Shown here: in pieces, positions 41,489 to 53,649 of the stretch
Layout of the letters: each line of letters starts with the position of its first letter
Numbering within the stretch: position 1 is the first letter of the stretch
Assembly: GCA_907165275.2 (NCBI GenBank)
Contig: OU015653.1
Span: forward strand, 14,290,001-14,354,000
Source of the DNA: Zygaena filipendulae
Taxonomy: Eukaryota > Arthropoda > Insecta > Lepidoptera > Zygaenidae
Direction: 5' to 3'
DNA length: 64,000 bases
Notes under the pieces: generated by a model
Seen by the model: only the letters and a program-made list of their open reading frames with translations
What the model was told of the DNA's origin: nothing
Database searches by the model: none
Made by a program: the position numbers and the translations under genes

Positions 41489-41875
41489 ATATTTTGATAT
41501 GAGAATATTTGATGTTTTGATATAAAAGGATTATTAATAAAACTAGGGAAGTCATGCGCAGGACGCGGTTTGTCACCGGGATGAGTGAGCCACCGAGCGG
41601 TATTTATCTAGAGCGTTTTCTTCACTTCGCAAAAGTTATTGGTTCCAGCTGTCGCCGAAAACAGTCGTCAAGCCATCTTGAAAGCCTTATGGGTGGCTTG
41701 AAAAACTTCCGTCAACAGCCCAAATTGTTTTTAAATTATATTATGCATTAACTATGACGAAAACAGTATTTTAGAATGGAAACCTTATTTTAAAAGCGTT
41801 ATTCGCTCTTGACCTGTTGTTTAGTTAAAATTGTAGTTTTAGAAAACAATCCTACGTTATACAGAGTTCATTTCT
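41489..41875. other. Non-coding stretch
   Basis: Nothing recognised. Confidence 0.3.
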
Positions 41876-42034
41876 TTGTTTGTTACGTTTTCACCCCTGA
41901 CTGCTCAACCGATCGTCATGAAATGCATACACGTTGTCAGGAGTACAGAGAAGAACATAGGGTAGATACCTACTACAGTTATCCCAAACTCCGAAGTTAA
42001 CGCTGCGCGGGTAAAACCGCGGGGAACACCTAGT
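41876..42034 (+). mobile_element. Helitron-like repeat, 5' end lost
   Basis: Core gttacgttttcacccctgac to ggggaacacctag|t. The 3' hairpin is partly degraded. Confidence 0.5.
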
Positions 42035-43693
42035 TAGTAAATAAACTAATGTTTTCTTTCGGTAAAATCTTCAATGCCTATTTAGGATACTGTCACAGCT
42101 CCAATTTTTTTCCCAATTATACGCGTATATTTATTTTATCTGTGAAGCGTCCTTACAACGTCATTGGTACTGAGCTACTCAGTTACTCACTACTCAACTA
42201 AAACGCGTGTAATGCCCCCCCGGGGCTAGAGTGCTAGATTCTACTCGCGTGTAGTTACGTGGACAAGTTTATCGGAGATTCGCATTCCAAAGGGGTATGT
42301 TAAGTGCTCGTTTGAATGGAGGACGTTCGGTAGAGTGCACTCGACCAAGTAACTATCTTAGGTTGATATCACCAGTGAGAGAAAGACAATCATTTCATAC
42401 CAAGTTTTTCTATATTGATTTTTGAATTTTTGAACTTAACAATAAATGTAAAAGTGTGTAACATATATTTTTTGTCTATACACTCATATTATACAGAGAA
42501 AAGATTCGATTTTTGTATGTTTGTTTGTAATGGATACAATGAAAAACTACCGATTTTAAAAATGCTTTCATTTTCATGAAGCTAGTGTTCATAGGGTGCT
42601 TTTTATCCTGAAATTTCTACGGCAATTCCAAAAATTAATGCGAGTCGACTAGTTGCTTATACATATTCCTCCTACAACCGTTTACAAGTAACTTGTGTTA
42701 AGACGTCGTACATGGAACGCACCTTCCATCGCCTGAGGACGGTTGGAGTGATACCGAACCCTTCAGTGTGTAAGTTGCTCGTAACAAGCGGCCCCGGGCG
42801 CGGAGCTTGCGAAGCCGTTCTTTAATGCTCCACCAGATAAGTACCCAGTGTTGCAAACTTAATATTGTGATGGGAAAAGTTGTGAAGGGGGTGGAATGGT
42901 GAAAAAAGCGAAAAGGAGGCACACGAAATGTGGGCACAGAAAACATTCCATTAAGGAATCTCGTTTATCTGCGCTTACTGTGGATTTGTTTCGGCTTACA
43001 GACACTACGGAAAGTAGGAAATTACGCGCCGCGCGCCGCCGGGGAGAAATTGCAGATTTATGCCAGAGTTAAAAAGTGAATTTCTGTGTCTCATTCGTGT
43101 TTGAATAAACAAAATAATTTGAAGATTAAATTGAAACTAAAAGTATTAAAGCAGTTATTGAGTTTACAATAATTATGTATGTACCTACCTACGTAAAAAT
43201 TATTGTGTAATTTTCTAGAACTAATTGGATGATGTGGGTGTTTGGTATTGAGGTAAACATTGAGACGTAATATATCTATTTATAGAACGACACAATATTC
43301 TCTGTGGTTATTTTACGTTCTTGTAAATTTTAGGTACATAAAGTTTCAGTTGATGACCGTGCTACGGTTTGTCTTTGGCACTTTTTACATCCACGTATGG
43401 AAAAGATACGTTTTTTGTAGATAAGCTCATAGAAGATGGGCACTTTCTGAGAATAATAATTGTAAATATGTAACCCCATTATCCTGTTGAATGATATTGC
43501 TTTTTAAATTATTTTAAGTACCTATACATTTTTCGTTCAAAATTTTCAAGTTTAAACAGTTATTTAGAGTTATTGAGTCGTGAAAAACGACTACTCGTCT
43601 AAAAACTTTATAATTTAAATTATAAGAATACCAACATATTTTAAAATTTTCTCCCTGCAAGAACCAATCTCCTTTCGTACCAGGTAAATCCAC
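42035..43693. other. Non-coding stretch with a degenerate Helitron-like copy
   Basis: 42480-42653 is a diverged copy ending gcgagtcgactagt. A GC-rich block at 42700-42850 has an open minus-strand frame but no recognised family. The remainder is AT-rich. Confidence 0.35.
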
Positions 43694-43696
43694 TTA

Positions 43697-44633
43697 CACC
43701 CGTATTTATAAACAAGTAATTACTTGTTGCTAAGTAGTTACTTAGTGAAGTCATTACTTGGGGTTAGAATTCTTAATAACAAAATCTAATTCTATAGTCG
43801 AGCAATATGCGTTTCTTACTTAAGCAAATGCTTAAGTAAGACCCAGTGCTTGATGGTTGCATTATAGTTGCATAAAATAGTTTAAATTGTAAAAAATACA
43901 TTGTTATAATTTAATTTAATTTTTGGTATAAAAAACAGAATGCTTGAATAAATAAAACGTTTGACCAGAGGCGTCTCTAGCCCATGTAGCGCCTGTGTGC
44001 AAACATTAACCTAGCGCCCTCTAGTAAGCGCGTGGTCAAAATAGAATGGGTACAAAGTACAAGTAGGTAATCGAGTTTTTTGACATGATATAACCCTACT
44101 AGGGTTTAACGATTCCTATTTAAATGTTTATTGTTTACTTTTTACACAGAAATTATACACGTGACACGTGATTTTTTACTATGAAGGATTATATTATAGA
44201 TACAATTATTTTTGTCAAAATTAGGTATATTTACGAAATCAAAACAATCTTGGTATAAAACATATATTATGAAAGAATGCAAGTAAGTAGGTAATACAAA
44301 AGGAAAAGGAAGTGGACTTCAAAACTTCTAACAAAAAGAGTTATGAAAATTTGAGAACCAATAAAATAGATTTATTAAAATGTTAGTTTATCATTTATAT
44401 ATCATCTACAACAACAAAAACCGCTACGATGGTATCCAAAGTTTCAATTTTTCATCCAAAATAACCTCGCAAGTAGTGCTTAAGTAAAGAGAATGGTGAC
44501 TATTGCTTGGCTGAGAATTCTACTGTTTGACAGTTCTAACTTCTAGCAATTACTCAACTATAAAATCCAAATCGTTACTTAAGTAATGACTTTTACTCAA
44601 GTAATGACTTTTACTCGTTTATAAATACGGGTG
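43697..44633. mobile_element. 937-bp TIR element with TTA duplication
   Basis: The termini CACCCGTATTTATAAAC are perfectly inverted. TTA lies on both sides (43694-43696, 44634-44636). Sub-terminal repeats of aagtaat/attactt occur at both ends. There is no transposase frame. It is probably a large non-autonomous Harbinger-type element. Confidence 0.85.
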
Positions 44634-44636
44634 TTA

Positions 44637-45434
44637 ATGTCCATGAAATGCCGCTGTTTTTACAGTCAAATCTGTTCGTTTTTTTTCGCTTTCATTTGTT
44701 GTTTTGTTCGCTTAACGACTGCCTGGGATGACGGCGGCAACCAAATAAAGAGTTATTGGCCCGAATTTAAATATACTTACCTACTTTAATAAAATTGGTA
44801 TTTCTTTCGATGAGATTTTTAAATTAAAATGCCTAAGGACTTCGTTTGGTTGCCGTTAAACTCTTTGCAAGAACAGAACTACGTTTCTCTCCGAATGCAC
44901 CGTTTTAATTCGATATTATGATTTACGAGTGATTTGTGAAATTCAATAACACCTATTCTTAATGAACATTTGGAAGATACATAAAAAACATAAAATTGAA
45001 AGAAAAAAAAACGCAAACTAAAAAACGCTTCTATACCGGACCGCGCTGATTCGCTTCGACGTAATCTTTAACTAACATGTAATGTGGCGGAACTTCCGGT
45101 CTCCAGTCTCCACACTCGATCCTGACGCGGCAGCGCGCGGCGCGGGCAGTGCCCGAGGGTCCGCCTCACAGGCACGTGACCCTTACGGCTCAATCCGGGA
45201 ATAACTCGCAATAACCCTCCATATACATATAAGCCTCGGCATTTATGGCATAAGTATTGACAAGATTAGACTATATGTCAGTCTAATCTATTAATTGTTT
45301 AATAGATTAGACTGATTGATTGTAATAATGTACCTAATAATATAGGTCTGATGAAAGTAGTACTAAATTTGTAACATTTGGTCTATGGACTGTTATGTTA
45401 TGAATGTGAATGAATAAATAAATATTAAAAAAAT
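44637..45434. other. Non-coding stretch
   Basis: It includes a compact set of inverted copies of agtctaatct/agattagact at 45264-45315, with 16-bp arms 45278-45293 and 45300-45315. A LINE-like tail gaatgtgaatgaataaataaa lies near 45400. The GC-rich patch at 45115-45190 has no coding support. Confidence 0.4.
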
Positions 45435-45664
45435 CTTTCACATATGAGAAGCTACAGTGATCCTGAATGATAGAGAGTACTTTTTATCCCGGAATTCTCG
45501 CGGGAACTCCGGAGATATTGAGGTTGTTATCTTGAACCGATTTTGAAAATTCTTTCACATTTAGGGAACTACAGTGATCTTGAGTAGCATAGGGTATACT
45601 TTTAATCCCGGAATCCCCGCGGGTACTCCGAAATTACCGCGAGTGAAACCGCGTGGCTCAGCTA
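45435..45664 (+). mobile_element. Two Helitron-like repeats in tandem
   Basis: Two runs of ctacagtgatc...ttttatcccggaattc. The second ends gcgtggctcagctag|t. Confidence 0.6.
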
Positions 45665-45701
45665 GTCTGTGATATGACACGGCATTAAAATAATTTATTT
45701 C

Positions 45702-45865
45702 TAGCTCTTTACCGCGGTTCCCGAGAATTTCGGGATAAAATATAATTATGTCCTTTTCTTATCTTAAATTAGCTATCTTACTCCTGACAACATAATATAT
45801 GCAATATTTCATGATAATCAGTTGAGTAGCTAAGGCGTGGAAAGATAGTTGTTATAGATTTACTT
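45702..45865 (-). mobile_element. Helitron-like repeat, opposite strand
   Basis: ctagctctttaccgcggtt to the gataatcagttgagtagct core; diverged. Confidence 0.45.
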
Positions 45866-46546
45866 TGATTTACCCCTGTATTCTGTCAACGCCTTTAAAA
45901 ACTTTATTTTTATCCGAAATCGTTATTAAATATGTATAGTATTGAAACTACAAATAGGTTTCACTAAGTAGAATTTTAAAACCTGAAGTTAGCTTACTCA
46001 AAATAAAATATAATACATTCATGTAGATACCTGGTTCAGAGGAAACGAGGGTCGTATGATAAGTAGAGTATAATGTAAATAATAATGTAAAGCTGAAAAC
46101 AAATGTGAAAATTCAAACAGGAGAATTTGAATTTCATGACCTTATTATACAAAAGTATCATATTTTTCGAAGAGAGCCAGTGCATGCGGCATCGATTTGA
46201 ATATAAATAGGGATATTTTGCGAAGCCATTACTAAATAATATTGGTAACCACCATAGTGACAGCTCACATGAACTTTTATAGTATACTGTAGAGTTTTTA
46301 TAGCGTTCAGTCATTTGATATTGGATACGAGACATCGGTTATCGAATCGAATTTTAGTAGTACAATAACTAGGCAACCGTAACCCGGTCTAAGATTTAAA
46401 AACACTTATACCTATAAGCATAGTTTATAAGCCTTCTGGGATATGAAGGTATACGGGATGTCGCAAGAAGTAGTGTCATGGTCCAAAGGTATAACAACCC
46501 AGTGCTCACAAGGCAGATTTTTGTTTGTTTTTAATTTTATTTATTT
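45866..46546. other. Non-coding stretch
   Basis: Nothing recognised; the open frame at 46036-46335 has no support. Confidence 0.3.
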
Positions 46547-46770
46547 TATGTCATAGGGGGCAAACGGGCAAGTGATACACCTGATGGTAAGTGATTACCG
46601 CCACCCATGGACATCTGCAACACCAGAAGGCATGCAGGTGCGTTGCCGACCTGGAACGGGGATGGAACTGGCTTTCGAGTGAGGCTGCCGAAACACACCG
46701 TTTGGTGTTCGGCGACAGATTTACAACTTGAAGGGTGGTAGCTAGCCATCACCATGCAATGGCTTTCGAG
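46547..46770 (-). mobile_element. A-tailed retroposon copy, longest (gtcataggggg family)
   Basis: It starts gtcatagggggcaaacgggc and continues past the common block into ggctttcgagtgaggctgccg. It therefore shows more of the family than the other copies. Confidence 0.65.
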
Positions 46771-47763
46771 TTAACAATATTATTGATTGATTTAATGATT
46801 TGTATTAATTTTTTGTGCAATCCCGACACCGTCGCAATCCCTTAAGGTTAGATATAATTCGTCAAAAGTTGCAAAGCAACAACGTTCATTTCATAAAGAA
46901 GTGAATCTTTATGCTATCGTTCAATTAAACCAGGGCAAAAAATCCATTTATTTTCACTCATTAAACTCTTCAATTCGCTGCAACGACCCGTGTTCCCCTC
47001 CCCTCCCGCCAGTACCCCGTGGGGAAAGGGGGGTCCGGCCGAAGGCTCCGGGCGCAGGCTCTGACATGAGCTGATTACAAAGTTTCAACGGAATGATGTC
47101 GAGAAAGATTTTTAATGAATATTAATTTCATGTCAGCAAAGTTTACCTTCAGACGCGATTCGAGAACCGCTTTATACTTCGTTTATATGCGAGCCGATGG
47201 AATCCGTCCCGCCCCAAAATATGTATATTATTCGATGAATAAGAATGTATTCGATTAATATTTGGGAAACGCGTATCCGAGATACAAATATTGTTTTGTG
47301 AGATATTGCGCGGCAGGCGATTTCGGATTTCGAACCCTAATCTCACTGAACAAATAATTTACGTCGCAAGCGGGAAAAAAACGGTTGAGCATTCCCGCGC
47401 TCAAAATTTTATATAGTATTTAACATTAAAATTGAAATCGTGTGGAAAATAACTGAATAAAATATTATTATACAAATAAGAATTCATCAGAGGAATTCTA
47501 TTAAAATTGATGACGCAAAAAAATTACTTTCGATAAAAAAAAAACTGAATAAATATTAAACATAGCAAATAGGAGGATGTACCATGTTTACCAGAACACT
47601 TGCGTACATGTTGGGGCGACAGAAATGTGAATTTTTTCGCCTACCCTTTCAGGACGTGGATTTTAATCTATACGAATGTAATGACAGAACTTTTTCATTC
47701 TAGCTCCACTGGTTTTTCATTTTATGATTCGCCACGGCACAACGTCAACGACGCGAAAGTTCA
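46771..47763. other. Non-coding stretch
   Basis: A GC-rich island at 46980-47070 and nothing else recognised. Confidence 0.3.
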
Positions 47764-48450
47764 AAAACCGGCCAAGTGCGAGTCGGACTCGCGCACTAAG
47801 GGTTCCGTACCATCTATAAAAACTACGAGAGAATCACGTTTGTTGAATTGAATATTTTTTGTATCCTATTTTTAGTATTTGTTGTTATAGCGGCAACAGA
47901 AATACGTCATCTGTAAATATTTCAACTGCCTAACTATCACAGTTTATGAGATACAGCCTGGTGACAGCCGGACAGATAGACAGACAGACGGCTGGACGGA
48001 CAGCGGAATCTTAGTAATAGGGTCCCGTTTTACCCATTGGGTCTTTCTTCTTAGTCGTTTACTCTTGGCAGAGTAGTCGTGGTCACGGAGGTCGTTGCAC
48101 GGCCTTTTTTATCGTCTCCCGCCATCTCTCTCTAACGAGGCATTCCGCACACACGTGTTTAGAGACGATTCCGTGAAGATTTTTATCTGGTCAGTCCATG
48201 GCAAAGGGGAGCGCCCTCTAGATTGCGAGCCATTAACTCTGCCCTGCACAACGAGTCTCTCCATAGCATCGTCTTCCTTGCGCATAACGTGGCCAAAGCA
48301 GCTCAAAATTCGAGAGTGGACAATTGCCGAGAGTCCGTGTGTTATTTTGAGCTCCCTCTCCTTCTCCGGCACCACATTTCCACGGCATCGATGCGTTTCC
48401 GCTCTCTCTCTCTTTTACGGGTGTTTAGGTTTGGGTACGGAACCCTAAAA
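47764..48450. mobile_element. 'AACCGGCCAAGTGCGAG' repeat, interrupted by an RTE fragment
   Basis: Left part 47764-48042 starts aaccggccaagtgcgagtcg and agggttccgtacc and continues through cagacagacggctggacggac to gggtcccgttttacccattg. The right part 48431-48450 is ttgggtacggaaccctaaaa. The ends contain an inverted agggttccgta / tacggaaccct pair. An RTE-type LINE fragment splits it at ttgggt. Confidence 0.7.
48043..48430 (-). pseudogene. RTE-type LINE, 3' end fragment
   Basis: On the minus strand the last stretch of an RTE-like polyprotein is readable. It has LSAIVHSRILSCFGHVMRK, then AMERLVVQGRVNG and RGRSPLPWTDQIK, which is the conserved C-terminal region of these elements. A frameshift precedes it and the upstream part is lost. 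The sequence ends acgactaagaagaaag, a typical short-repeat RTE tail. A ttgggt on each side (48037-48042, 48431-48436) may be the target duplication. It is nested in the older repeat 47764-48450. Confidence 0.7.
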
Positions 48451-49397
48451 ACAAGACAAGCTTATTCATGCTATGCCTGTGCCGAGTGCCCGCTTCTAGT
48501 ATTTACATGCTCTAATTAAACGGACAATAAAAGTGTTGGTATTTGTTGTTTTGCGAGATGAGGACACGCCACTAGCTGCGGTACGGCATAGCGCGGTATA
48601 GGTCGGTATCACAGAGAAAATAAGTTAACTAGAGAGGACATGTGGGTGGACTTTTTTTGCTGGCATTCCAAGAATATTCTCCAAAATAATAGTAAATATC
48701 TATTTAATTCTTACTTACATCTAAATAGTACAAGGTTGAGGTCTCCTTTTAAGTAGAAAAGTACCTATGTGTATGTATCAGAAGACCTCGCTCTTGAATA
48801 ACAAATATTATAATAATAAATCGGACCAAGAAACAAAAATAACAATAATTACTTGAGTGAGATTGCTTGAGTGTAATTATGTCTGCGCGCGCGCGCTTGT
48901 GTGTGTGTGTGTGTGTATGGCGAACCAAACGTTATACGTGTGTGATGAATAAATAGTTTTGTGTACAAAAATCGCCCATCGACACTGGTTTTCATTACTT
49001 TCCATACTAAACTGAGTTTGTGTCCCTTCCATCTGTTCTGTGGGCTGTATGGCACGGCATTGTGCATCCAATGGAGTCGGGGCCATTGTGGCGGCCTGCA
49101 TTCAAGCGCACACAATGGATATCTTATCTGAGGCCGGCTTTTATTCGACTGCCTTGATTAAATCAGCCGCGTTGAGAAAACAATGGACTTTTTTCTTAAC
49201 ACTACCATTCTCTTAACATTATTATGCTGTTCGGTTTCACAATTAACTCGAAGCTTTTTATTACTATAACATAAAACTTTTTCCTAGTGAAATGGCAGTT
49301 ATAGGCATTTTGATTTTTTTTGGTTTTTATTTTTTATTAGTTTAGAATGTTGTAAAAAATTGATGCCCGATGGTGACGCTTGCATAATATACGTATA
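48451..49397. other. Non-coding stretch with a (GC)n(GT)n microsatellite
   Basis: The microsatellite is at 48885-48918. A minus-strand ATG near 49101 in good initiation context (gccgccacaATGG) opens a frame that runs into it. No family likeness was found. Confidence 0.35.
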
Positions 49398-49680
49398 CTA
49401 GCTGTCTCCGGCGATTTTATCTGCGGTTATTTCGCAGTTCCCGCGGGAATTCCGGGAAAAAGTACTCTACGCCCTTTTTTGTACCCCTGACAGTAGTTTA
49501 CGGTGATTAGCTGTTCCCCGCATTAATTCCGGAGTTCCCGCGGGAATTCCAGGATAAAAACTATCCTATCTTTTAAGTTGGACCATATTATAAATGGTTA
49601 CAAAATTTTATCAAAATCCGTTCAGTAGTTTCGGAGTCCATCGCGGACAAACAACGTGACACGTGATTTATAATATATTT
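49398..49680 (-). mobile_element. Two Helitron-like repeats in tandem
   Basis: First copy from ctagctgtctccggcg. The second starts near 49508 (tagctgttccccgcat) and ends in the cacgtgatttataatatatt subfamily end. Confidence 0.6.
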
Positions 49681-50189
49681 AGAAGATAAGATGATTTATA
49701 TATTTTAAGAAGGTAAGGTGTTGAATTTGATATTGTAACAAACAGTACATAATATACAAACAGATAGTGTATGTTTTGTGTTTTTAAATAAAGTATTATT
49801 TGATATCTACATAAAAATAATAAAATGTAGGATATCTGAGCTAAAGTGATCCCGCGCAAAATCCTTCATCTCATCATAATATAAGCGCGCATATCCAGGC
49901 TACGCAAACATTACATAAGGAGAATAGACTATAGGCATAGACAAAGGAGCTAGGGAGGGAAGGAAAGCCTTTGGAACCATGGAATGGAAAAATGTTTACC
50001 GATCGCGAGCGTCGGCATAGGTTTAGGACAATAGCTTGTTTAACTTTAAGCTAAATACATCACGATACGAATGACTGTGTTTTCGTTGCTTAGAATGAAT
50101 AGATAAAAAAAAAATATTTTCAAGGAGTGTGTGTATAATATCTACTTCTATACTTACGAGTAAGTAACGTTAGAAGTTATACTAAATCC
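49681..50189. other. Non-coding stretch
   Basis: Nothing recognised. Confidence 0.3.
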
Positions 50190-50490
50190 TTACTAATATT
50201 AGAAATGCTAAAGTAAATTTGTTTGTTTATAGGTTTGTTTGTTACGCTTTGACGCCTTAACGGCTCAACGGATCACCATGAAATTTTGCGTACACGTTGT
50301 CAGGGATACAGAGAAGGACATAGAGTACTTTTTATCTCGGAATTCCCGCGGAAACTTCAAAATTAAATGAGGTGAATCTGTATTAAATTTTGCATACTAT
50401 ACACGTTGTGAAGGGTAGGTAGAGAAAAAATATAGGGTTAGTGGGTATTTTTTCTCGGAATACCCGAGGGATCTTCGAAATTACCTAGTT
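50190..50490 (+). mobile_element. Helitron-like repeats, two copies, 3' ends degraded
   Basis: ttactaatattagaaatgc starts the first copy; the body cacgttgtcagggatacagag recurs as cacgttgtgaagggtaggtag. CTAG is recognisable only as cctagt near 50487. Confidence 0.5.
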
Positions 50491-51191
50491 TTTTAAATAA
50501 ATTTAAAACCTCCATCGATTCCATTTTCAAACTATCAGCAAACTTTTTTTTTCCAAAACTTTTAAATAGAAAACGTGACGTGATGTATTTTTTTAAAACA
50601 TCTGCAATTCCAGTGGCGGGCTGCAAATGGAAATACGTTTGTAAAGGTGTCGCCCGCTGTGCTTAAAAAAAAGGAGACAAACCACGCAGAGTGCGGAAAG
50701 TTCATAAAATTTTTAGCGAGCGCTGGCTACACTGAAGCGACGCTGCTGGCTGCTACGGGCTGTCCCTGGGAATATAACGGCTGACCGCAATTGCCATGCA
50801 CTACTAGCTACATATGTATTTTAAATTATATGTAGGTAATTTATGTACTCCTAGTAGTTTCTACAGGTTTCACTCGGTTTCATTTCAGAGTTTCCTTGCG
50901 ATAAAAATACCATAATGTAAAAACCAATGTAATGTAAAAATTAGATTTTCTTTTACCAAGTAAAAGAAAATCTAATAAAATCGGTCAGTGAGTTTATCCA
51001 TTGACCATTACCAACAAACAAAAAATCTTTTTTGTTTACAATATTAGTAAGTATAGTATAAGTATTTCATTACTCATACTCGGAAAGTAGGTCTGAAGTT
51101 GCCTGAGAAGCGGGTTGAAAGTATCACTTTTCAGCCCTAGGGAGAATCGCTTTCAACTGACAGCTGGATACTGCAGAAACTCAAGTTTTTT
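50491..51191. other. Non-coding stretch
   Basis: A small perfect hairpin (17-bp arms 50940-50956 and 50960-50976) is the only structure seen. The GC-rich patch at 50700-50790 is without coding support. Confidence 0.35.
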
Positions 51192-51245
51192 TTTATGTCA
51201 TAGGGGGCATACTTACTGGCCAGTAGCACACCTAATGGTTGATTT
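51192..51245 (-). mobile_element. Truncated A-tailed retroposon (gtcataggggg family)
   Basis: T tract, atgtcatagggggcatac, then only cacctaatggttg. Confidence 0.5.
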
Positions 51246-51298
51246 ATGTAAAATAAAATTCACTCATTTTTTCTTTAGCTAATTCCTATTTTTATTAA

Positions 51299-52190
51299 CC
51301 GACTTCCAAAAAGGAGGAGGTTCTATGTTCGATTGTATGTATGTTTTTTTTTTTTTTTTTTTTTTTTTATGTATGTTCACCGATTACTCGAAGATGGTTG
51401 GGCCGATTTGAAAAATTCTTTTTTTGTTTGAAAGGGTATACTCCCAATTAGGTCCCATTGCCACCAAGTCGGGATTTGATGATGGGATCTTGGAGAAATC
51501 GAGGGAACTCTTCAAAAATTATAGGCACACCTATAGCGATTTGGGTATTTTTGATAGTAAATCGTTCATTTGCTTTCGAAAAGCATAATTTGAAGAAGTG
51601 GAACTGATGATGAAGACCACAGATGGTCATCGGAACAACTCAAAAATAATACGTATTTCATGGGTTCCGATTGAAGCGATTTCGGAAATTGTTTTTTTGT
51701 TTGAAAAGGGGATACTCCCAAATTGATTCCATTGTCACCAAGTCGAGATCTGATGATGGGATCTTGGAGTAATCGAGGGAACTCTTCAAAAATTATGAGA
51801 ACACTTATAGCGATTTTTGTATTTTTTATAGTAAAACGTTTCTTTGCTTTCGGAAAGCAAAATTTGAAGAAGAGGAACTGATGATGAAGACCTCAGATGG
51901 TCATCGGAACTACTCAATAATGGGTATTTCACGGATTCCAAATCGTTAACTTTAATATGGTTTCTAAACAATTTATGCCCGTCACAATGTATATGGTGAA
52001 GTGGAACTGATGGTGATGTACTAGGAGAACTCCTCAAAAATTAACGTCCCTGCGTCGGGAAAAGCAATATTTTGTAAAAGGTGATGAGCAGTTGACATTA
52101 AGCTATTGTAACTTAGAGAAATTACGAACCAAGTCACTTAAAAGCGAGAAATAAACAAAATTTTAACAAAAAAATTAAAACCGACTTCCA
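51299..52190 (+). mobile_element. 'accgacttccaaaa' repeat with two 273-bp tandem units
   Basis: It starts accgacttccaaaaaggagg, then has a long T run. Two tandem units follow (starting 51404 and 51677) that share gatactccca, gatgatgggatcttggag, gagggaactcttcaaaaatt and ggaactgatgatgaagacc. A partial third resemblance (gtggaactgatgg...) follows. It has no coding capacity. It leads directly into the palindrome at 52191, which again begins after accgacttcc. Confidence 0.65.
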
Positions 52191-52547
52191 AAAACACAAA
52201 ACTAAAAAACTAAAAATAAAAAGCTAAAAATAACAAAATACCGATTTAATCCAAAAGACAAAAACACACGTAATATTATTATTGGTTTGTGCTACCACTG
52301 ATCGGTATGAAGTCGGTGACAAGCCAAATATGGAGGGGGAAGATGGGCTAAGTCGACTCCCGCCACCAGCTCTTCGTGAGCAGGACAACCCAAGTGGGCA
52401 GACACCAGCGGGCTTGTCACCGAATTCAAACCGATTCGTGGTAGCACAAACCAATAATAATATTACGTGTGTTTTTGTCTTTTGGATTAAATCGGTATTT
52501 TGTTATTTTTAGCTTTTTATTTTTAGTTTTTTAGTTTTGTGTTTTTT
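52191..52547. repeat. Long palindrome, 136-bp arms
   Basis: Arms 52191-52326 and 52412-52547 are inverted repeats. The outer 109 bp are perfect and the inner 27 bp have four mismatches. An 85-bp GC-richer loop separates them. It can form a very stable hairpin as DNA or RNA. No transposase or gene lies inside; the open frames on both strands here are just the two arms. Confidence 0.93.
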
Positions 52548-53127
52548 TTATTTTGACTTTCCTTGCATTCGTAATGAAAAGCACAGTGTTATCCTCGGGA
52601 GAAAGACTTTACCCCTAGGATACTTTCACCCCTAGGATAACAATGTACTATTATATAATTATGTATGTCTTATTCAGCTACATATCTGTGTACATTTGCA
52701 GATGTAAAATGATTTAAATACCTACTGCATCGCTTTCAAAAGTGAGTGAGGAAACTGTGCAGTTCGGTAAAAAAGCGGAGGAAGAAACATTGAAAAAGCA
52801 ACAAAAATATTTAAAAATATTAGGTAAATTGAATCGTTAATTATAATGGAAACACTATCGTTTTCATATTTTATAGTTCAACACAGTTTTCGGAACGGAA
52901 AATAATTAAAAAAAATCGTAGAATATTTTGTTATGTTACAGTTCACGTTTCTAGGAAAAACATTAACTGAAAAAAGAAGTTTATATTGAAATTCAGATTT
53001 GCTAGAACTAATCCACTTCACAGTTATGTTAGCATGTGTGTTATGTTTCATACGTACACCTACTTGATGTCCATACAATAAGTTGAATCATGATGAATAT
53101 ATGAATAATTATTATACTTCTGTCACC
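52548..53127. other. Non-coding stretch
   Basis: A short inverted pair around cctaggat (52614-52640) is the only structure noticed. Confidence 0.3.
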
Positions 53128-53260
53128 TGTTTCTTCTTCAATTAAGGCGTCTATCGGGGTTTATCGTATTAATTTTGCCAATGACAATGATTTAATAATT
53201 AAAATAACTTATTCTCCACCTGTTATAATTATGGCGAAACGCCAGTATCAATGTTAGATT
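53128..53260 (+). repeat. Dispersed repeat (ttcttc...ggcgtc family), partial copy
   Basis: Shares ttcttctt, aaggcgtctat, gccaatgacaatg and atggcgaaacgc with 4289-4392. Confidence 0.45.
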
Positions 53261-53340
53261 GTTCCCGAGGAGAAAACACAGTTCTCTCTCGAAAACTACC
53301 TACTTACTATTATATCTTAGGAAAACAGAATTACTGTTGA

Positions 53341-53646
53341 ATAGGGATGTGGACTACATTTGAAAATCAAAATTCTAATTAGTCCGTCAGTTGGAAAATA
53401 AAAAAACAATTGACACGTATTTTTTGCTTTTTCAAATAAATTAAAATATACAGAGATAAAGCGCATTAAAGTTTAGGGTGAGGGGGTCGTGACGTCACTA
53501 ACCGCTAAAACCGCCATACAAACTGTCAGAATAGTGACGTCACGCGAAATTTCAACTCAATGTATCGCCGTTATTTTTTGATTACGTAAAAAAAGAAAAA
53601 ATACGTGTCAAATATTTTTTAATAATCTACAAGACGGACTAAAATA
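53341..53646 (+). repeat. Dispersed repeat of about 305 bp, unknown class (copy 2)
   Basis: Same orientation and nearly the same length as 22934-23243, roughly 85% alike by eye. It abuts the hairpin repeat at 53650. Confidence 0.75.
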
Positions 53647-53649
53647 GTA

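Noticed and set aside
42698..42946. Minus-strand frame with LRKLRARGRLLRATYTL
   Set aside because: Looked repeat-derived, but neither a host family nor an element could be named, so no call is made.
48877..49101. Minus-strand ATG in strong initiation context
   Set aside because: The frame runs into a microsatellite, shows no family likeness, and no splice donor closes it convincingly.
52224..52512. Two 76-codon frames sharing the same ending
   Set aside because: Mirror images of the palindrome arms.
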